A stretch of 64,000 bases of DNA from Uranotaenia lowii (taxonomy: Eukaryota > Arthropoda > Insecta > Diptera > Culicidae). How positions within the stretch are numbered: the first letter of the stretch is position 1; each line of letters begins with the position of its first letter. Below the pieces are notes generated by a model. It ran no database searches. It was not told where the DNA came from and was given only the letters and a program-made list of their open reading frames with translations. The DNA lies in NCBI RefSeq assembly GCF_029784155.1, contig NC_073693.1:181185802-181249801 (forward strand), in the 5' to 3' direction. Positions 33,228 through 44,259 of the stretch are shown here, in pieces. The position numbers and the translations under genes were made by a program.

Positions 33228-35674
33228 TGGGTGACACAAACGTTCCAGTGAATACGCCAAATCACAATACCGTCGGGGAATACCTGCGCATTCTCGAGTC
33301 CTGCAACATGTTTGTAACAAACAATGCTATAACACGACCATCTAGTGGTAATATATTAGATCACGTAGTCTGCTCGGGTAGTCTCCATTCATCAGTCTGC
33401 AATGAAACGATTCCCGCAGAAGCAAGTGACCATTCAATAATTGTCACCACACTGTACTTCAATCAACCACGTTCCATCCAAACTCTCAGTAAGCAAATAA
33501 TAAATCAGCAGCAATTGAATACTGAACTAGCAGCGGCTCTGGAAAGTATACCTTCAGGAGCTGACGCAAATAGAAAAATAAATTACATTATTGAAAAGTA
33601 TAATGATATCAAGAATAGAGCTAGCAATACGGTAACCATTGAAGCCAAGGCCCATTGTCCATGGATGACTTTTGACGTTTGGCGTCTCATGTCCGCTAAG
33701 GACAATCTGCTGAAAGCAAGTAGGCGAAACCCCACAGATCAACGACTAAAAGAACTATTAAAAAAGGCTTCCAAGAAGCTCAATGATAAAAAGAGGCAGT
33801 GCAAACAAAGATATTATCTTAAAATTTTGCAAACTGCTACCCCAAAAAAGTCTTGGGAAGTTCTAAATGAGGTCATGGGCCGTAAAGGCAAAAACTCGCG
33901 AAATGTGTCTCTAATAGTAGACGGAAACATCATAACCGACCAAGCGCAAGCGGCAAATAGCCTTAATGACTTTTTCTGCAACATTGGGCATAACCTAGCC
34001 TCGGAAATTGATGGCGACAAGGACATCTACAAATTTGGCACGTTAAGACCGCATCATTCGTCGCTGTTCATGCGACCTGCATCGCTTGAGGAAATTATCG
34101 TCCTGATCAACAATCTGAACACCAACAAGGCATCGGGGCCAGACAACATTCCTGCATCCATTATTAAAATCCATCATCTAGCCTTCGCAAAAATCCTGAG
34201 AGATGTCTTCAACGAGATTATCGAGACCGGAGCCTATCCAGAAGCTCTTAAGCTAGCACGGGTAACACCAATCTTCAAAACGGGTGATAGAACGATCTTG
34301 TCCAACTATCGTCCTATCTCAACACTGTCTACTATAAATAAAATATTGGAACAGCTGATATCTAGCAGGTTGAGCAACTTCCTAGAATCTCAAAATCTTC
34401 TAAGCGACAGACAATACGGATTTCGGAAGGGATGTGACACACTTACAGCGACCGGAGAACTGTTGGAGGAGGTCTACAATGACCTCGACAATCGGCGCTA
34501 CACTGGGGTATTATTCTTGGACCTCAAAAAAGCATTCGATACGATCAACCACGAGTTGCTGTTGAAGAAACTGGATGCTCATGGCATACGTGGACCAGCT
34601 CTCAAGCTGCTAGAGAACTACCTCTCAAATCGGCTGCAATTTGTATCCTGGTGCGGTAAAAACAGCGACAGGAAATCCCTCACCATCGGAGTTCCGCAAG
34701 GAAGCAACCTGGGGCCTCTAATGTTTCTCATCTTTATTAACGACCTATCAAAACTGCAACTCAATGGGACACCGCGCATGTTTGCTGACGACACCTTGAT
34801 CTCCTACAGTAGCCCTGATCCCGTTCAAATCGTCCACTGGATTAGTAGAGACCTGGTAGCTTTGAATGAGTTCTTCAACTGTAATTTGCTTTCGTTGAAC
34901 ACAACAAAAACAACATACATGTTATTCAATTCCGGACGTCGCGTCATTCCTGAATTGCCAACGATCAACCTTGTTAACACCGAAATACATCGAGTCAGGG
35001 ATTACAAATACCTGGGATTAACACTCGATGAAAATCTAACCTGGAGTGTGCACACCGAGCAGTTAAAAAAAAAGTTAGCACCAGTCTGCGGCGCACTGTG
35101 GAAAATGTCCTCCTTCATTCCAACTGCATGGCTCAAGAAACTTTATTTCGCGCTCTTCCACTCGAGACTGCAATACATGGTATCACTGTGGGGAAGCTCA
35201 GCTCGGAGTCGTATTAGGGAATTGCAGTGCTTGCAGAACCGTGCGTTAAAGGCTGTATTCAGGAAACCCTTCCTGTACCCTTCAGTATCGCTGTACAATG
35301 ACCCCGAGGATTCAATCCTACCAATCCGCGGTTTACGGGAGTTCCAGAGTGTAACGTTTATACACAAACTTTTGACGAGCCCAAACACGCATCGCAATAC
35401 AGTGCTGAACAGAGTGACATCGGCTCGAGCGTCACGGCAGATCAACCACATTCGGTTACCCAGGGTCAACACCGAATTCGGTAAAAGGAAGCTGAGTTAC
35501 TTTGGCAGCACGATGTACAACAGCCTGCCGGAAACAATGAAACAAGCCTCAACAATCCATAACTTCAAAATACAGTTGACCTCAACCTGCAAACAACATA
35601 TCAGTCGCTACCTCCGCTGAAATAACAGCCATACTAATACCTCTGTATACCTCTTTTTATTTACCACCTCTCCG

Positions 35675-35770
35675 CCTAGACCACCGCCGCCTCAACACAC
35701 CACCGCCTCAACATACCACCGCCTCAACACGCCACCGCCGCAGCATACCGCCATACCACCAAACCTCCAC
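35675..35770 (+). repeat. CCACCGCCTCAACA minisatellite in the CR1-like LINE 3' UTR
   Basis: Four to five imperfect copies of a 14-16-base unit (ACCACCGCCTCAACA) lie just downstream of the ORF2 stop. Confidence 0.55.
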
Positions 35771-37451
35771 ACACCGATACCTTCACTGCAAAATCTACGT
35801 CATCGCTTCATCGTCATGTATCCAGCTATACACGAACTATGTAAACTCATCCGAATAACATAGTAACATAACAACGTTACATTCCTTTAAAAGAGCAATC
35901 ACTTGCTCGCTAGGAATGCTATATCATGAATTCACTACCGATGCCTACAAATAAATCTAAATCTAAATCTAAATCTAAATCTAAATCTAATGAATTATAC
36001 ATCGAAAGAAATTGCTTCTGCGATGAGGGTCATAGTGAGAGTTTTCTTTTTCAAGAATTCTCTCAAAAGGGGTACAAACATATTAATCATAGCCGTATAA
36101 TGTAACAATAAAAAAAATCGATCATGAAATGTAAATGGAAAAAAAATCACCACGAACAGAAATCTAACTCTAGTCTTTTGATTACCTCTCCGACACCTTA
36201 CCAATAGGCTAAATCGTTGGATGAAAACTAGTCATGGTGTGGCGCTATAAATCAATTTTAATTCGCTGCTAGATTCTACGGCAGAAAATGCTCATTATGC
36301 CTCGATAATATGGTGCTCTATATGCCCCTAGTCAACAAATTTAAGTAAAAACGTGTTTTAAAATTGATAAAAGTGAAAAATCAAAAATTTTATGATGGTA
36401 AAAATTGAGAAACAATGTGTACATCATGTTGCAGTGCGTACATTATAGATCAAGGTTATTTTAAGATCATAAGAGCTTATTTCGTGGTGCTCAAAAATTA
36501 TAATATGTTCGTAACTTGAGAACCAAGCTAGTTTTTTTTAAATATCTCTGTAAAGATGATAAGGAGATTCCTTTTTTTGTGAAAAATTAATACTATAGGA
36601 AGTACGAAACAAATCCTCATGAAAATTTATTTAAGAAAATACGTACTTTCGTAGAAAAGCGTAGTTCTCATTATGCCTCGGGTGCTCGTTATGCCCTCAT
36701 CTCCCCTAACAAACATAAATTTATACTGCAGGAATACTGCAGATATATCAGTGAAACTTGATAGAACAAAAAACAGGAATTCGTATTAAATCCATTTTAA
36801 AGCCATTACTCTGACGCCTCTGTAAATAAGCTTTGCATTGACACTTGCCCTAATATACGGGACAAATGTACACTTAGAAATTTGTTTTTGCCAACATTTT
36901 TGAATATTTGACTTTCAAAGAGAAAATGAAGAAACCGCTGAGAACTTATTAAGTGATGCAACTGATATTTTTTTAAATATTTATATTTTGCCGTAGTAAA
37001 TTTATTTAAAAAAAAAATTGCACTGTATTTAATACATAACTAATTCAATATATTTTTCATTACCATGATAAGTGCTGTTTGGGACTCGAGCCGGTTTAAT
37101 TTGCCTACCTTCTTCAAGCAGTGGGGGACAAAATTGGAAACGAGCTCCCATGTAAATTTAAGATAAAGAGCTTTTCAAAGGAGGGACAATTTTCAAAAAG
37201 GTTTTTTGGGTACAGAGTACAAATTTCAGATCTTGAAAAACGAGTTTTGAGATCAAGTTTCAGTAAATAATATATACCATCTTTGAATTGCAATTCAGAA
37301 CTGCAGCTGCAGCTCTCATTTCAAAGTTGTTGGTTCTGAAGTACGATGAGGTTTGATTTAAAAAAATGCTCTCTAAAATCTAAATTTGAATAAATTTTTA
37401 GAAATAACATTTATTTCCGGAAGGTGTAGCAAAGCACAACGGGTCAGCTAG

Positions 37452-37906
37452 TATAATATAAATTTCAAAAAAAAAATCTTATAATTTATATAACAATAAT
37501 AACGAAAGAGGAAAGCTAAAGAAGAAAACCAAATAATAAAAAAAAAATAAAATAAAAACCCAAAAACTTGGGAAAAAAAATGAACCACTCTATTAATGTG
37601 GACCACTCTATCAAACCTGATGCCAACAACGTGGTCCTTTGTTTGATGGCGAATGGATGCTGAACCAAGGCTATTGTATTCAGCCGGGATGATGATTTGC
37701 TGGGTGATTTGATGAACCAGCTACACGAGCGTTAGAATTTCACTGCCGTTCTGAACTTAGCTATCCGGTGTAACGGTACATAAGTCCGGATAATTCGGAT
37801 AGCGGCACTACACGGTAGATATAAGGGGCAAATAATGTAAACTTTTGCCACACACGCGAGAGAAAACAAACTCGACCGTCTCCAGTGAGTGATGCGAAAC
37901 GAAATG
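37452..37906 (-). promoter_or_regulatory. 5' UTR of I-type LINE copy 1
   Basis: This stretch lies between the Helitron-like CTAG^T end and the copia target duplication, so it must be the LINE's 5' end, read on the minus strand. The first bases are CATTTCGTTTCGC; an AGACG motif about 25 bases in is at a DPE-like position for an internal promoter (weak inference). No ORF. Confidence 0.5.
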
Positions 37907-38181
37907 GACGAATGCTTGTTTAACGAAATTCGCAACGTGCGTGAGCCACTTCACTATGACAGCGCAAAGTTTGGTGAGGTGCTGATAGCAACGAAGGAAG
38001 GTACCGTGAAAGGCGTTGGGCGGAATCAGTACAAGTTGTCGTTCGGCAATGTACTGTGCATCAAGCAGCTCAAGTACAATGTGCTGTCGTTAGCGAGACT
38101 ACTGAAAGCGGGTGTGCACGTGGAGTTCAAACTTGACCGTGCAATTCTGAGGAAGGACGGCGGCACAATCGGTGTTTCTAA

Positions 38182-38310
38182 TGCCATATTCGTTTTCATC
38201 TTGGTGGCGCACCGGTAGTGCACCAAGTGCTGTCAAAGCGTTTTTTTTATATGAAGTTGACAGCAGTTGGTGCACAACCATCTTTCCACCAGATGAAAAC
38301 GAATATGGCA
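38182..38310. mobile_element. 129-bp TIR element in copia copy B (TAA target duplication)
   Basis: TGCCATATTCGTTTTCATC at the left end is repeated in inverted form at the right, and the two halves pair almost throughout. TAA flanks both sides (38179-38181 and 38311-38313), and copia copy A lacks the insert (10340-10345). A 3-bp TWA duplication is the PIF/Harbinger signature. Confidence 0.75.
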
Positions 38311-38693
38311 TAAGGCGAAAGGCAACTTCTTCTATTGGAGGATGAGTCGTTTACGCAAGGCCCCAAGTGCGGACGAGAGAATGGTTATTCCGGAGATAAT
38401 ACCACCATTTCCCGATCACTTCTCTCGCTGTTGCGACATTTTCAGCGCGGCAGCTGACAGTTAGTTGAAGAAATGTTTTTTTCCTGTAAAGTGTTAAGTG
38501 AGTAAGCTGCCGCAAATCGCTCTCCGGGCCGTTTTATTGATCGAATCCGTTAAACACTTCATGTTTGTCACCAAATAATGTACGCTTTCAAATAATTCGA
38601 TTCAGACGTGATTTTTTCAATTTAAGCTTCCATTCACGATTAAAACACAAGAGCCACACACGAAATGCCAAACCAAACAACTACAGACCCCGT

Positions 38694-39230
38694 TCGTTTT
38701 TGGCAACATTCGATTTTGGCACATGTGCCAAAATCGGTTTTTAGAAACAACATTACTTTTTTGTTTTCGTTATAACAGGACCAATTTAATTTAAACAAAC
38801 ACCATAAATACGTTTTTATGTTCTGAAATGGTGATAAAATGCAACAATAAAAATAAAAGTTTTTAAAAAAATTCATAAAGTACTCAAAAATGACAAAAAT
38901 ATGAAAAATTCAAAAAGTTAAAAAACAAACTCAAACAAAAGACTGAAAATGACGGAAAACAACTAAAAAATGATGAAGAACGACAAAAACAGCAAATATG
39001 ACAGATAAAAAAAACAATTTATACAAAACAAGGAAAATAGAAAATGCATCAAAAACATGATGAAAAAAATTAAAAAATGACTACAAATGGTCGGAAATTG
39101 ACCAAAAATAACGTGTTTGATAACAATATCAGTTATTTTGAGAAAATAACTGAAAAAAAGGTGGGAAAAAACCGTTCGATTTTGGCAACACAAAATGTAC
39201 GGGCGTGTTGCCAAAATCGAACGGGGTCTG
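38694..39230. mobile_element. TA-flanked TIR element with CAGACCCCGTTCG ends (537 bp)
   Basis: Left CAGACCCCGTTCGTTTTTGG and right inverted CCAAAATCGAACGGGGTCTG, TA at 38692-38693 and 39231-39232. Further GGCAAC.../GTTGCC pairs lie inward. The interior is A-rich with repeated AAAAATGA-type motifs and no ORF. A TA duplication is compatible with Tc1/mariner-type or the other TA-targeting families here. Confidence 0.7.
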
Positions 39231-39232
39231 TA

Positions 39233-39405
39233 CTGAGAAAGTGTTCGTAGTGTAACAAATATGCGTCCATTTTTCGACTATTCATAAAATTTCGCGGCAT
39301 AAATGTCACACAAGGATTTTCATTGAAAAAACAGTTCATTTCGTCAGGTTGTACCCGGATTTTCAGTGCTTTCTCGCCGTTTGAAGCAATCAAAACTATA
39401 TCCAT
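39233..39405 (-). CDS. 5' coding piece reading out of the left hairpin arm (unknown product)
   Basis: From the ATG at 39403-39405 the frame is open and passes out of the arm into unique sequence (FNENPCVTFMPRNFMNSRKM, then DAYLLHYEHFLS). It then hits the TIR element at 39230, which adds unrelated codons. Without the TIR element the frame would meet a stop about 30 codons later. No family recognised. The complementary arm starts an equivalent ORF on the plus strand (39898 to about 40038). Confidence 0.3.
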
Positions 39406-39960
39406 TGAAAAGGGAATTTAATCTACATTCTAGTGAGGTGCAACAATTTACGCTGTAAGATTTCACAAAAATATGAAAATTATAAACGTAAAATCATTCC
39501 TGAATTTCTAGAACCACAAGCAGCACGTCCAGCAAAACGTGTTTGTTTGCTCTCCGAGTAGGTACGGTGGGTGGTGATTCGGGCGAGAGCCAAGCCAACA
39601 GACGAAATAATGATGCGTGTCGTACGTTTCTTGGTTGGAAATTTTCTATTGATAGTAGGTAGTTCACGTTTGCTTGTCACGACACGCATCATTATTTCGT
39701 CTGTTGGCTTCGCTCTCTGACCAAATCACCACCCACCGTACCTACTCGGAGAGCAAACAAACACGTTTTGCTGGACGTGCTGCTTGTGGTTCAAGAAATT
39801 CAGAAATGATTTTACGTTTATAATTTTCATATTTTTGTGAAGTCTCACAGCATAAATTGTTGCACCTCACTAGGATGTAGAATAAATTCCCTTTTCAATG
39901 GATATAGTTTTGATTGCTTCAAACGGCGAGAAAGCACTGAAAATCTGGGTACAACCTGAC
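39343..39960. repeat. Near-perfect 280-bp inverted repeat (long hairpin, 57-bp loop)
   Basis: Arms 39343-39622 and 39680-39960 are inverted copies with only a scatter of mismatches by eye. Each arm holds the same start codon (39405 on minus, 39898 on plus) and the same first ~21 codons (MDIVLIASNGEKALKI), so two ORFs start in opposite directions from a shared palindromic upstream region. The reading frames diverge right where the arms end. Confidence 0.8.
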
Positions 39961-40106
39961 GGTGGACCACAAAAACAGATGAAATTTCAATTTGTGAAAA
40001 AATCGCGCAAAATAGTCAACTTTGAAAAATTCCAGTAAATTCAATTTTTGTTGCATCGAAAATCTAAAGACAGCAAAATGTTAGAATTTCAATAAGTTTG
40101 TACCTA

Positions 40107-42898
40107 CACACAAAATTTCTGAGGCCGGAATTTAGCAAAATTTTGCTCAAATTTGACCAGCTAAAAAGTTAGCAATGAAATTAGCAAAAAAAAATTACTA
40201 AAATTTTCGCAAAATAGTCAAAAGTGTCCGGACTAAATTTTTACTAATTTTTCAGTAAATGAAATCTTTGTTTGCTAAAATTTTAGCAAAAATATTTTTG
40301 CCCCAAAAATTACTAAAATTTTAGTTAATTCAAAATTTTGAATTATCCGTTGTGATTCTATTTAGAAATGAATATGTTTAATGCATTTTGGATTTATTTC
40401 ATTTTATTTTACACTTTATAAAGTAAAGTATACTCAATTAATGCACAATTTGGAACACCCGCTTAGGTGAGGGGTAATTACAAGGCGTTGGCCTTGATCT
40501 ACAGCAACCACAACAACGCAACCGTCTGAAGGATGCATAATCCCGCTGGTGTTTTTCGAAACATGAAGGCGTTCCATGGATACCGAAAATATTGATATAT
40601 GAACCATCCATGAATCGCGTCCTCCGGAATCTGAGAATTGGAAAAAAAATTACATAAATTGTTAATAATGCTGGACAGATTAAGTCACATTGAAGAACAA
40701 TATTTTAGATTCTTTTTAAGGGGTGGGATGAATCATCCAATAAAAAGAAAATCCCCAAAAAATATAGGGAGTTTCGAATGGTATTAAGCTTTTGGGCTAT
40801 TATTAAGAAAGCCAAAAATTAGTAGTCTGTTAAGATTTTGTTTCATGTATAGAATTGTATAAGAATTCAGATTTTGATTCTTACATTTTATACCTATAAG
40901 TATTTTTATTTCCCGGTTCTATCAATTATGGTTGACGCCTAGAATTTTCACTCGATTATTAATATCTGTAGACAAATCAAGAGACAAAAAAGACAGAAGA
41001 AAACCGAAAGCAATATATTTCAATGTTAAGTAGAAATTTCGTTTTATTGAAGCCTAATTATGAATCTGTATAATAAATTATTACGTCCATCATGTAAGGA
41101 TTTATGTAACGATATTTTTTGCAATGAATTTATTTAAAATAAAATTAATCTTAAATGAGAGCTGACAAAAATTTACCTTAATACTTGAAAACGTTCAGTG
41201 GGCAAGAACGTATTCCGAGTTTGAATGATTAAAAGGTCGGAAATTTATTTTCAATTTACCACATCATGATGGTAAAGGTGCAAAACATTTTTTTTGAAAA
41301 AGCACGCTTTCAAGTTTTTTGTGTTGTTATTTTCCATATATTTTTCGCAAAGTGGTAGTTTTTGATCGATCAAAAAAGCATGAAAGTATGTATTACTAAG
41401 CAAATCAGATTTTCACATAATTTTTAATAAAATTTGAAAAATCGTTGAACATTATTAAATCTTGATAGAGCAGTTTTGCACTCATACCCTCTTTGGCCCT
41501 TAGGGTCTGTTAGGAAGTTTACTTAAACAAATTTCAACTTACCTTTTTCTCCTTATGCTACCAAAAACGAATCTCTCTCCATAATTTCCTCGGTGCTTGA
41601 GACATGCACCGGCTGATATCCACATGATTCCATTACGGTGTACAATGTTTGCCCGCATAACATTAGTAGCTCTTCCAAAAGATGTATGAATTTTGAAAAT
41701 CTGAAATGGAAAAAAATTCTTTCAAATTCAAAGCAGATTTCGAAACTGCTGCTGCGAAAGGCACAATACTGATGAGCGATTTATATTAACTTAAAAGAAC
41801 TTACCAACCTTGAGCTCTTTTTTTTTTGGCAAACACGAAGAAACAGTCCTTCCGGCAACGATTTTTCCGCCTCTAGCGTCGCAACGAAAACTGTCATTTT
41901 CATGCCCATTGATTTAGACGGCAGACTGAAAGCGGTCTGAATCTGGATCAGAGAGACAGTGGGGCCAAATGACAATCGATATCGGCAGAACATAAGTGTG
42001 ATTTTTAAACAGATATACACGAGCAGGGGCAGAAAAAAAGATGACCTGAAAACAAAGGAAACATCAAATAAAATAAACAGAAATATTTTTTTTCGTAACA
42101 AGCCCTTTACGCACGGAATGCAACACGAATCCAGAACGGCTTCCTCCCTATTTTCCGGATAATCTGCAGCCCACTTTGCATTCAATTAATTAAGGGTTTT
42201 TGTTTTGTTGGTTTCGGTGCAGCCATTCCAAACAGTTTTCTACCAACCAGATGGGGAAGAAAAGGGTGCTTGGCCTACGGTGTGACCATCCAGATTGAAT
42301 AATCTTAAGAAGTTGGTTGATTTCCGGAAACCCTACAGTTTTTTGCCTTGGAAATCTTATAGGCCGTTCCGCTTCTTCCTCCAAGGCCACGGACGAGTGG
42401 CCTTGGGGGTGGTCAAGCCAGATGGGCAAGTGGAGCCGGGAGCGGCAACGATAGACAGCAGCAGCTCCGGAGCAGCAAGGTCAAACAATACTAGGGAAAT
42501 CTAATTCCTCGGGAACACCCAAAACCACCATTCAGCTCAGAAAGAACCCATCGATTGTGCACAGCCGTCCGTTTCATTTGATGAAGGAACCACCAGGTGA
42601 AAACGGAATGCAAATGTTCCGAAAACGCAAGCGATCCGCGTAAACGTTTTGAAATCGCGACCGCCCGAAAAAAAAATACAAATTCCTGTCAAAACGAAAC
42701 GCGGTTCGTGTACTAACTAAAAGTTCGAGTCCATACTACTGGAAATACTAAATGCAGTAGCAAATGGGTTATTTTTACTCAAATTGAGCAAAATGGAAGA
42801 CGAAATCATAAAGTGCTAACTCAACAGTAAAAATTTTTTTTTGCTAACGGAAAGTAACAGCTCATTTTTGCTAAGTGGAGCCTCGAAAGTTTTGTGTG
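40107..42898 (-). mobile_element. Long (2.8-kb) TA/CACACAAAA-family element with a four-exon ORF
   Basis: The left end CACACAAAATTTCTGAGGCC (TA at 40105-40106) and the right end GCCTCGAAAGTTTTGTGTG (TA at 42899-42900) are the family termini. The subterminal blocks are those of the short copies near 1-5 kb. It is followed directly by a short copy at 42901. The interior carries a complete spliced ORF on the minus strand with a poly(A) signal. I see no transposase domain in that ORF, but it is the only protein candidate in the family's largest member, so it could be a divergent transposase or cargo. Confidence 0.65.
40438..42181 (-). CDS. Four-exon, ~220-codon ORF of the long TIR element (unknown product)
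   Basis: Exons on the minus strand: 42181-42111 (ATG start), 42045-41805, 41700-41543 and 40630-40438 (TAA). Every junction has GT...AG, with donors GTAAAG, GTAAGT and GTAAGT and acceptors TTTTCAG, CATTTCAG and AATTCTCAG. The coding lengths 71, 241, 158 and 193 sum to 663, so the frame is kept throughout. AATAAA follows the stop at about 40393-40398. The protein is basic: a hydrophobic stretch in exon 2 (FFLPLLVYICLK), then KKKSSRL, and a Cys-rich Arg-rich end (RLRCCGCCRSRPTPC). I do not recognise it. Exon 2 may start at its internal Met instead. Confidence 0.4.
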
Positions 42899-42900
42899 TA

Positions 42901-43741
42901 CACACAAAATTTTCAAGGCCGAAATTTAGCAAAAATTTGCTCAAATTTGACCAGCTAGAAACTTAGCAATCAATTTAGCAATATTTTTAAACTATTATTT
43001 TAGCAAACGAGCGAAAAGTTAGCCGCCGCAATTTTTACTCAAATTTTTAGCAAAAACCGGAGGAAAGTTCGCTGGTTCTGAAATTTCAAAATTTATTGTT
43101 TTTTTTTTTTTCTCTGGAGAATCAGGGAGAATGTTTGGTTGTGAAATAGAATACACAAATTTCCTTCACTTTCATTTTATTTTTCACATTTTTGGCTATT
43201 TTCTCTCACACTTTTCGTACAACGGAAGTTCCGATTCCGGCGAGCCAACTGCCGAGCCATTTACTTCAACGAATGCACCGGAGTGTGTGCGGATGCAGTT
43301 CGTTGATATTCCAGTTGTGGTCCCCCTTCATTTCCTGTCTGTTGCGAGTTTCCTGTTGCAGTTGTAACCTGGTCGGAAGAAAAACAAACAAACAATTTTG
43401 AATTAAAAATCGGAAAATCTGTACAATTCATAATCGGCCCCTACCTGTACGCATCCGGTGTCGATTTGGTTAGTATTTAGTTGTTGACTTAGCCACCTCT
43501 AGAACCACCAACATCGAACTTTCGGCAGCGCGCGCTATTTTTATTCCAATTCGCGGCGGCTGCTGTCTGTACACAAAGCGGCTAGAAAACCTTCGTTCTA
43601 CTAAAATCAAGCAAAATGAACTTTCTTTTCGCTAAAATCAAGTAAATTTAGCCTTTTGCTAACTCAACAGTAAAAAAATATTTTTGCTAACGGAAAGTAA
43701 CAGCGAAATTTTGCTAAGTGGAGCCCCGAAAGTTTTGTGTG
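42901..43741 (-). mobile_element. TA/CACACAAAA-family TIR element, copy 5
   Basis: An 841-bp full copy with CACACAAAATTTTCAAGGCC and TTTTGTGTG ends, TA at 42899-42900 (shared with the long member) and 43742-43743. It has the two-exon layout on the minus strand: donor TACAG|GTAGGG near 43446, acceptor CCAG near 43370, then exon 2 open for about 35 codons (Val-Thr-Thr-Ala-Thr...) to a TAA. Confidence 0.65.
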
Positions 43742-44259
43742 TAGTCATATTTTTTTAAAAACTCTACCATCGCTCAAACAGTATTTACTGGCAATCGAAT
43801 GAAAAGTAGGTTTTTCAGACCACTTTTTTAAACTTTTTGTGGCCATTTCATTAAAAAAAATTAAAAAAATATTTCTTTGTTCCATGATGTAGACATTAAC
43901 TTCAGCTTTCATATGTATAAGGCAAATATTTTTTCGATGTGTTATATATGAACTACAGCAGTTTTCCTGAAGCATGTTTTTTCGGAATTTTTTTCTTTCA
44001 TGCTGAATAACGAGAAAACTAGAAGCTTTAGCTATATATAATGTTCTAAACATATTTTACTGACAATACAATCTATTGATATAAGTTTCATTGTAATCGG
44101 TTAGATATAAAAAGAGTTATGACGATTTTAGCTTGGAGTGTCAAAATGACACTCCTAGTGCTGATTAGGGTAATGAAATCTAATGCGGATGAGGGTTAAT
44201 CCAACCAAAATTCGTAAAATAAAGTCCCACCTTGCTTCAGCGTACGAAAACAAACAGAC
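43742..44259. other. AT-rich non-coding stretch
   Basis: No coding signal. A small perfect palindrome GGAGTGTC-AAAAT-GACACTCC lies near 44135-44155. Confidence 0.4.

Larger units (their letters stand above)
31030..35620 (+). pseudogene. ORF2 of the CR1-like LINE: endonuclease-RT, opened by a TIR element
   Basis: The endonuclease begins LLQWNIRGM (about 31024) with VISETW, GGLAVYV and VYRPPS. The frame is cut after codon 31447-31449 by the insertion and resumes at 33228 with GDTNVP. Removing the insertion plus one TG restores the frame exactly. The RT then runs with NKASGPDNIPASI, LSNYRPISTLS, FLDLKKAFDTINHELL, GVPQGSNLGPLMFL and the catalytic FADD. The ORF ends at 35620 without further breaks. 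The frame is open upstream to 30923, but no ATG precedes the conserved QWNIRG motif. Confidence 0.8.
29560..35990 (+). mobile_element. CR1/L2-like LINE with PHD-finger ORF1, inserted in LINE copy 2
   Basis: Two ORFs on the + strand: ORF1 with a PHD finger and coiled coil, ORF2 with APE endonuclease and RT but no RNase H. The 3' end is a short tandem repeat (TAAATC/AAATCT units, about 35948-35990) instead of poly(A), as in CR1/L2-group LINEs. PHD-bearing ORF1 proteins are also known in that group; the clade name is inference. The left border is approximate. The element is opened in ORF2 by a 1778-bp TIR element. Confidence 0.75.
21296..36089 (-). mobile_element. I-type LINE copy 2 (5'-truncated), carrying gypsy and CR1-like insertions
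   Basis: Same family as copy 1. The poly(A) end is at the T run from 21296, and the 5' truncation is at 36089, just upstream of ORF2. The target duplication AGCCGTATAAT is present at 21285-21295 and 36091-36101. LINE sequence proper covers 21296-24803, 28933 to about 29550, and about 35995-36089. It retains the RT segments that copy 1 lost, so it is the better reference for the family. Confidence 0.75.
20855..36706. mobile_element. TA-flanked TIR element (GGGGAGATG ends), opened by LINE copy 2
   Basis: The left end GGGGAGATGGGGGCATAATG after TA (20853-20854) pairs with the right end GCCCTCATCTCCCC before TA (36707-36708). A second inner pair (GGCAGTATGAGCACC and CTAGCAGCG on the left; CGCTGCTAG and GCTCATTATGCC on the right) supports a palindromic element of about 1.1 kb before LINE copy 2 entered. 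Non-autonomous. Confidence 0.65.
19422..37451 (+). mobile_element. Helitron-like element 2, interrupted by a 15.9-kb nested insertion
   Basis: It begins with the same AT run, AAAAATGAATGTTTGTCTGTC and CCCTATAGACTCG as unit 1, and ends GGGTCAGCTAG followed by T at 37452. The last ~180 bp (GCAGCTGCAGCTCTCATTTC, AAAGCACAACGGGTCAGC) match the end of unit 1. The interior is opened at 20855-36706 by a TA-flanked element. No protein remnant of a Helitron was seen. Confidence 0.4.
11484..37906 (-). mobile_element. I-type (RNase H-bearing) non-LTR retrotransposon, copy 1, with nested insertions
   Basis: A minus-strand LINE whose poly(A) end is the T run at 11482-11495. Its 5' end is at 37906, giving a perfect 11-bp target duplication in copia. 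LINE sequence proper covers 11484-17240 and 37452-37906. ORF1 encodes a Gag with three CCHC knuckles; ORF2 encodes APE endonuclease, RT and RNase H. The presence of RNase H and the Gag type point to the I superfamily (I/Loner/LOA-like); the precise clade is inference. The element is dead: a 1-base frame break in ORF1, two internal deletions in RT, and TIR and Helitron-like insertions. Confidence 0.75.
11281..38415 (+). mobile_element. Copia copy B, split by a 26.4-kb nested insertion
   Basis: Left part 11281-11483 holds the CCHC knuckle and protease start. The right part 37907-38415 continues in the same order and frame from the target duplication GACGAATGCTT, present at 11473-11483 and 37907-37917. 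It then runs through the pre-integrase region to the same acidic-linker start as copy A. It is 5'- and 3'-truncated and also carries a 129-bp TIR element. No LTR is attached. Confidence 0.7.

Noticed and set aside
20853..36708. Autonomous transposon spanning 15.9 kb
   Set aside because: The interior is LINE copy 2 with its own target duplication; the TIR element itself is only about 1.1 kb.
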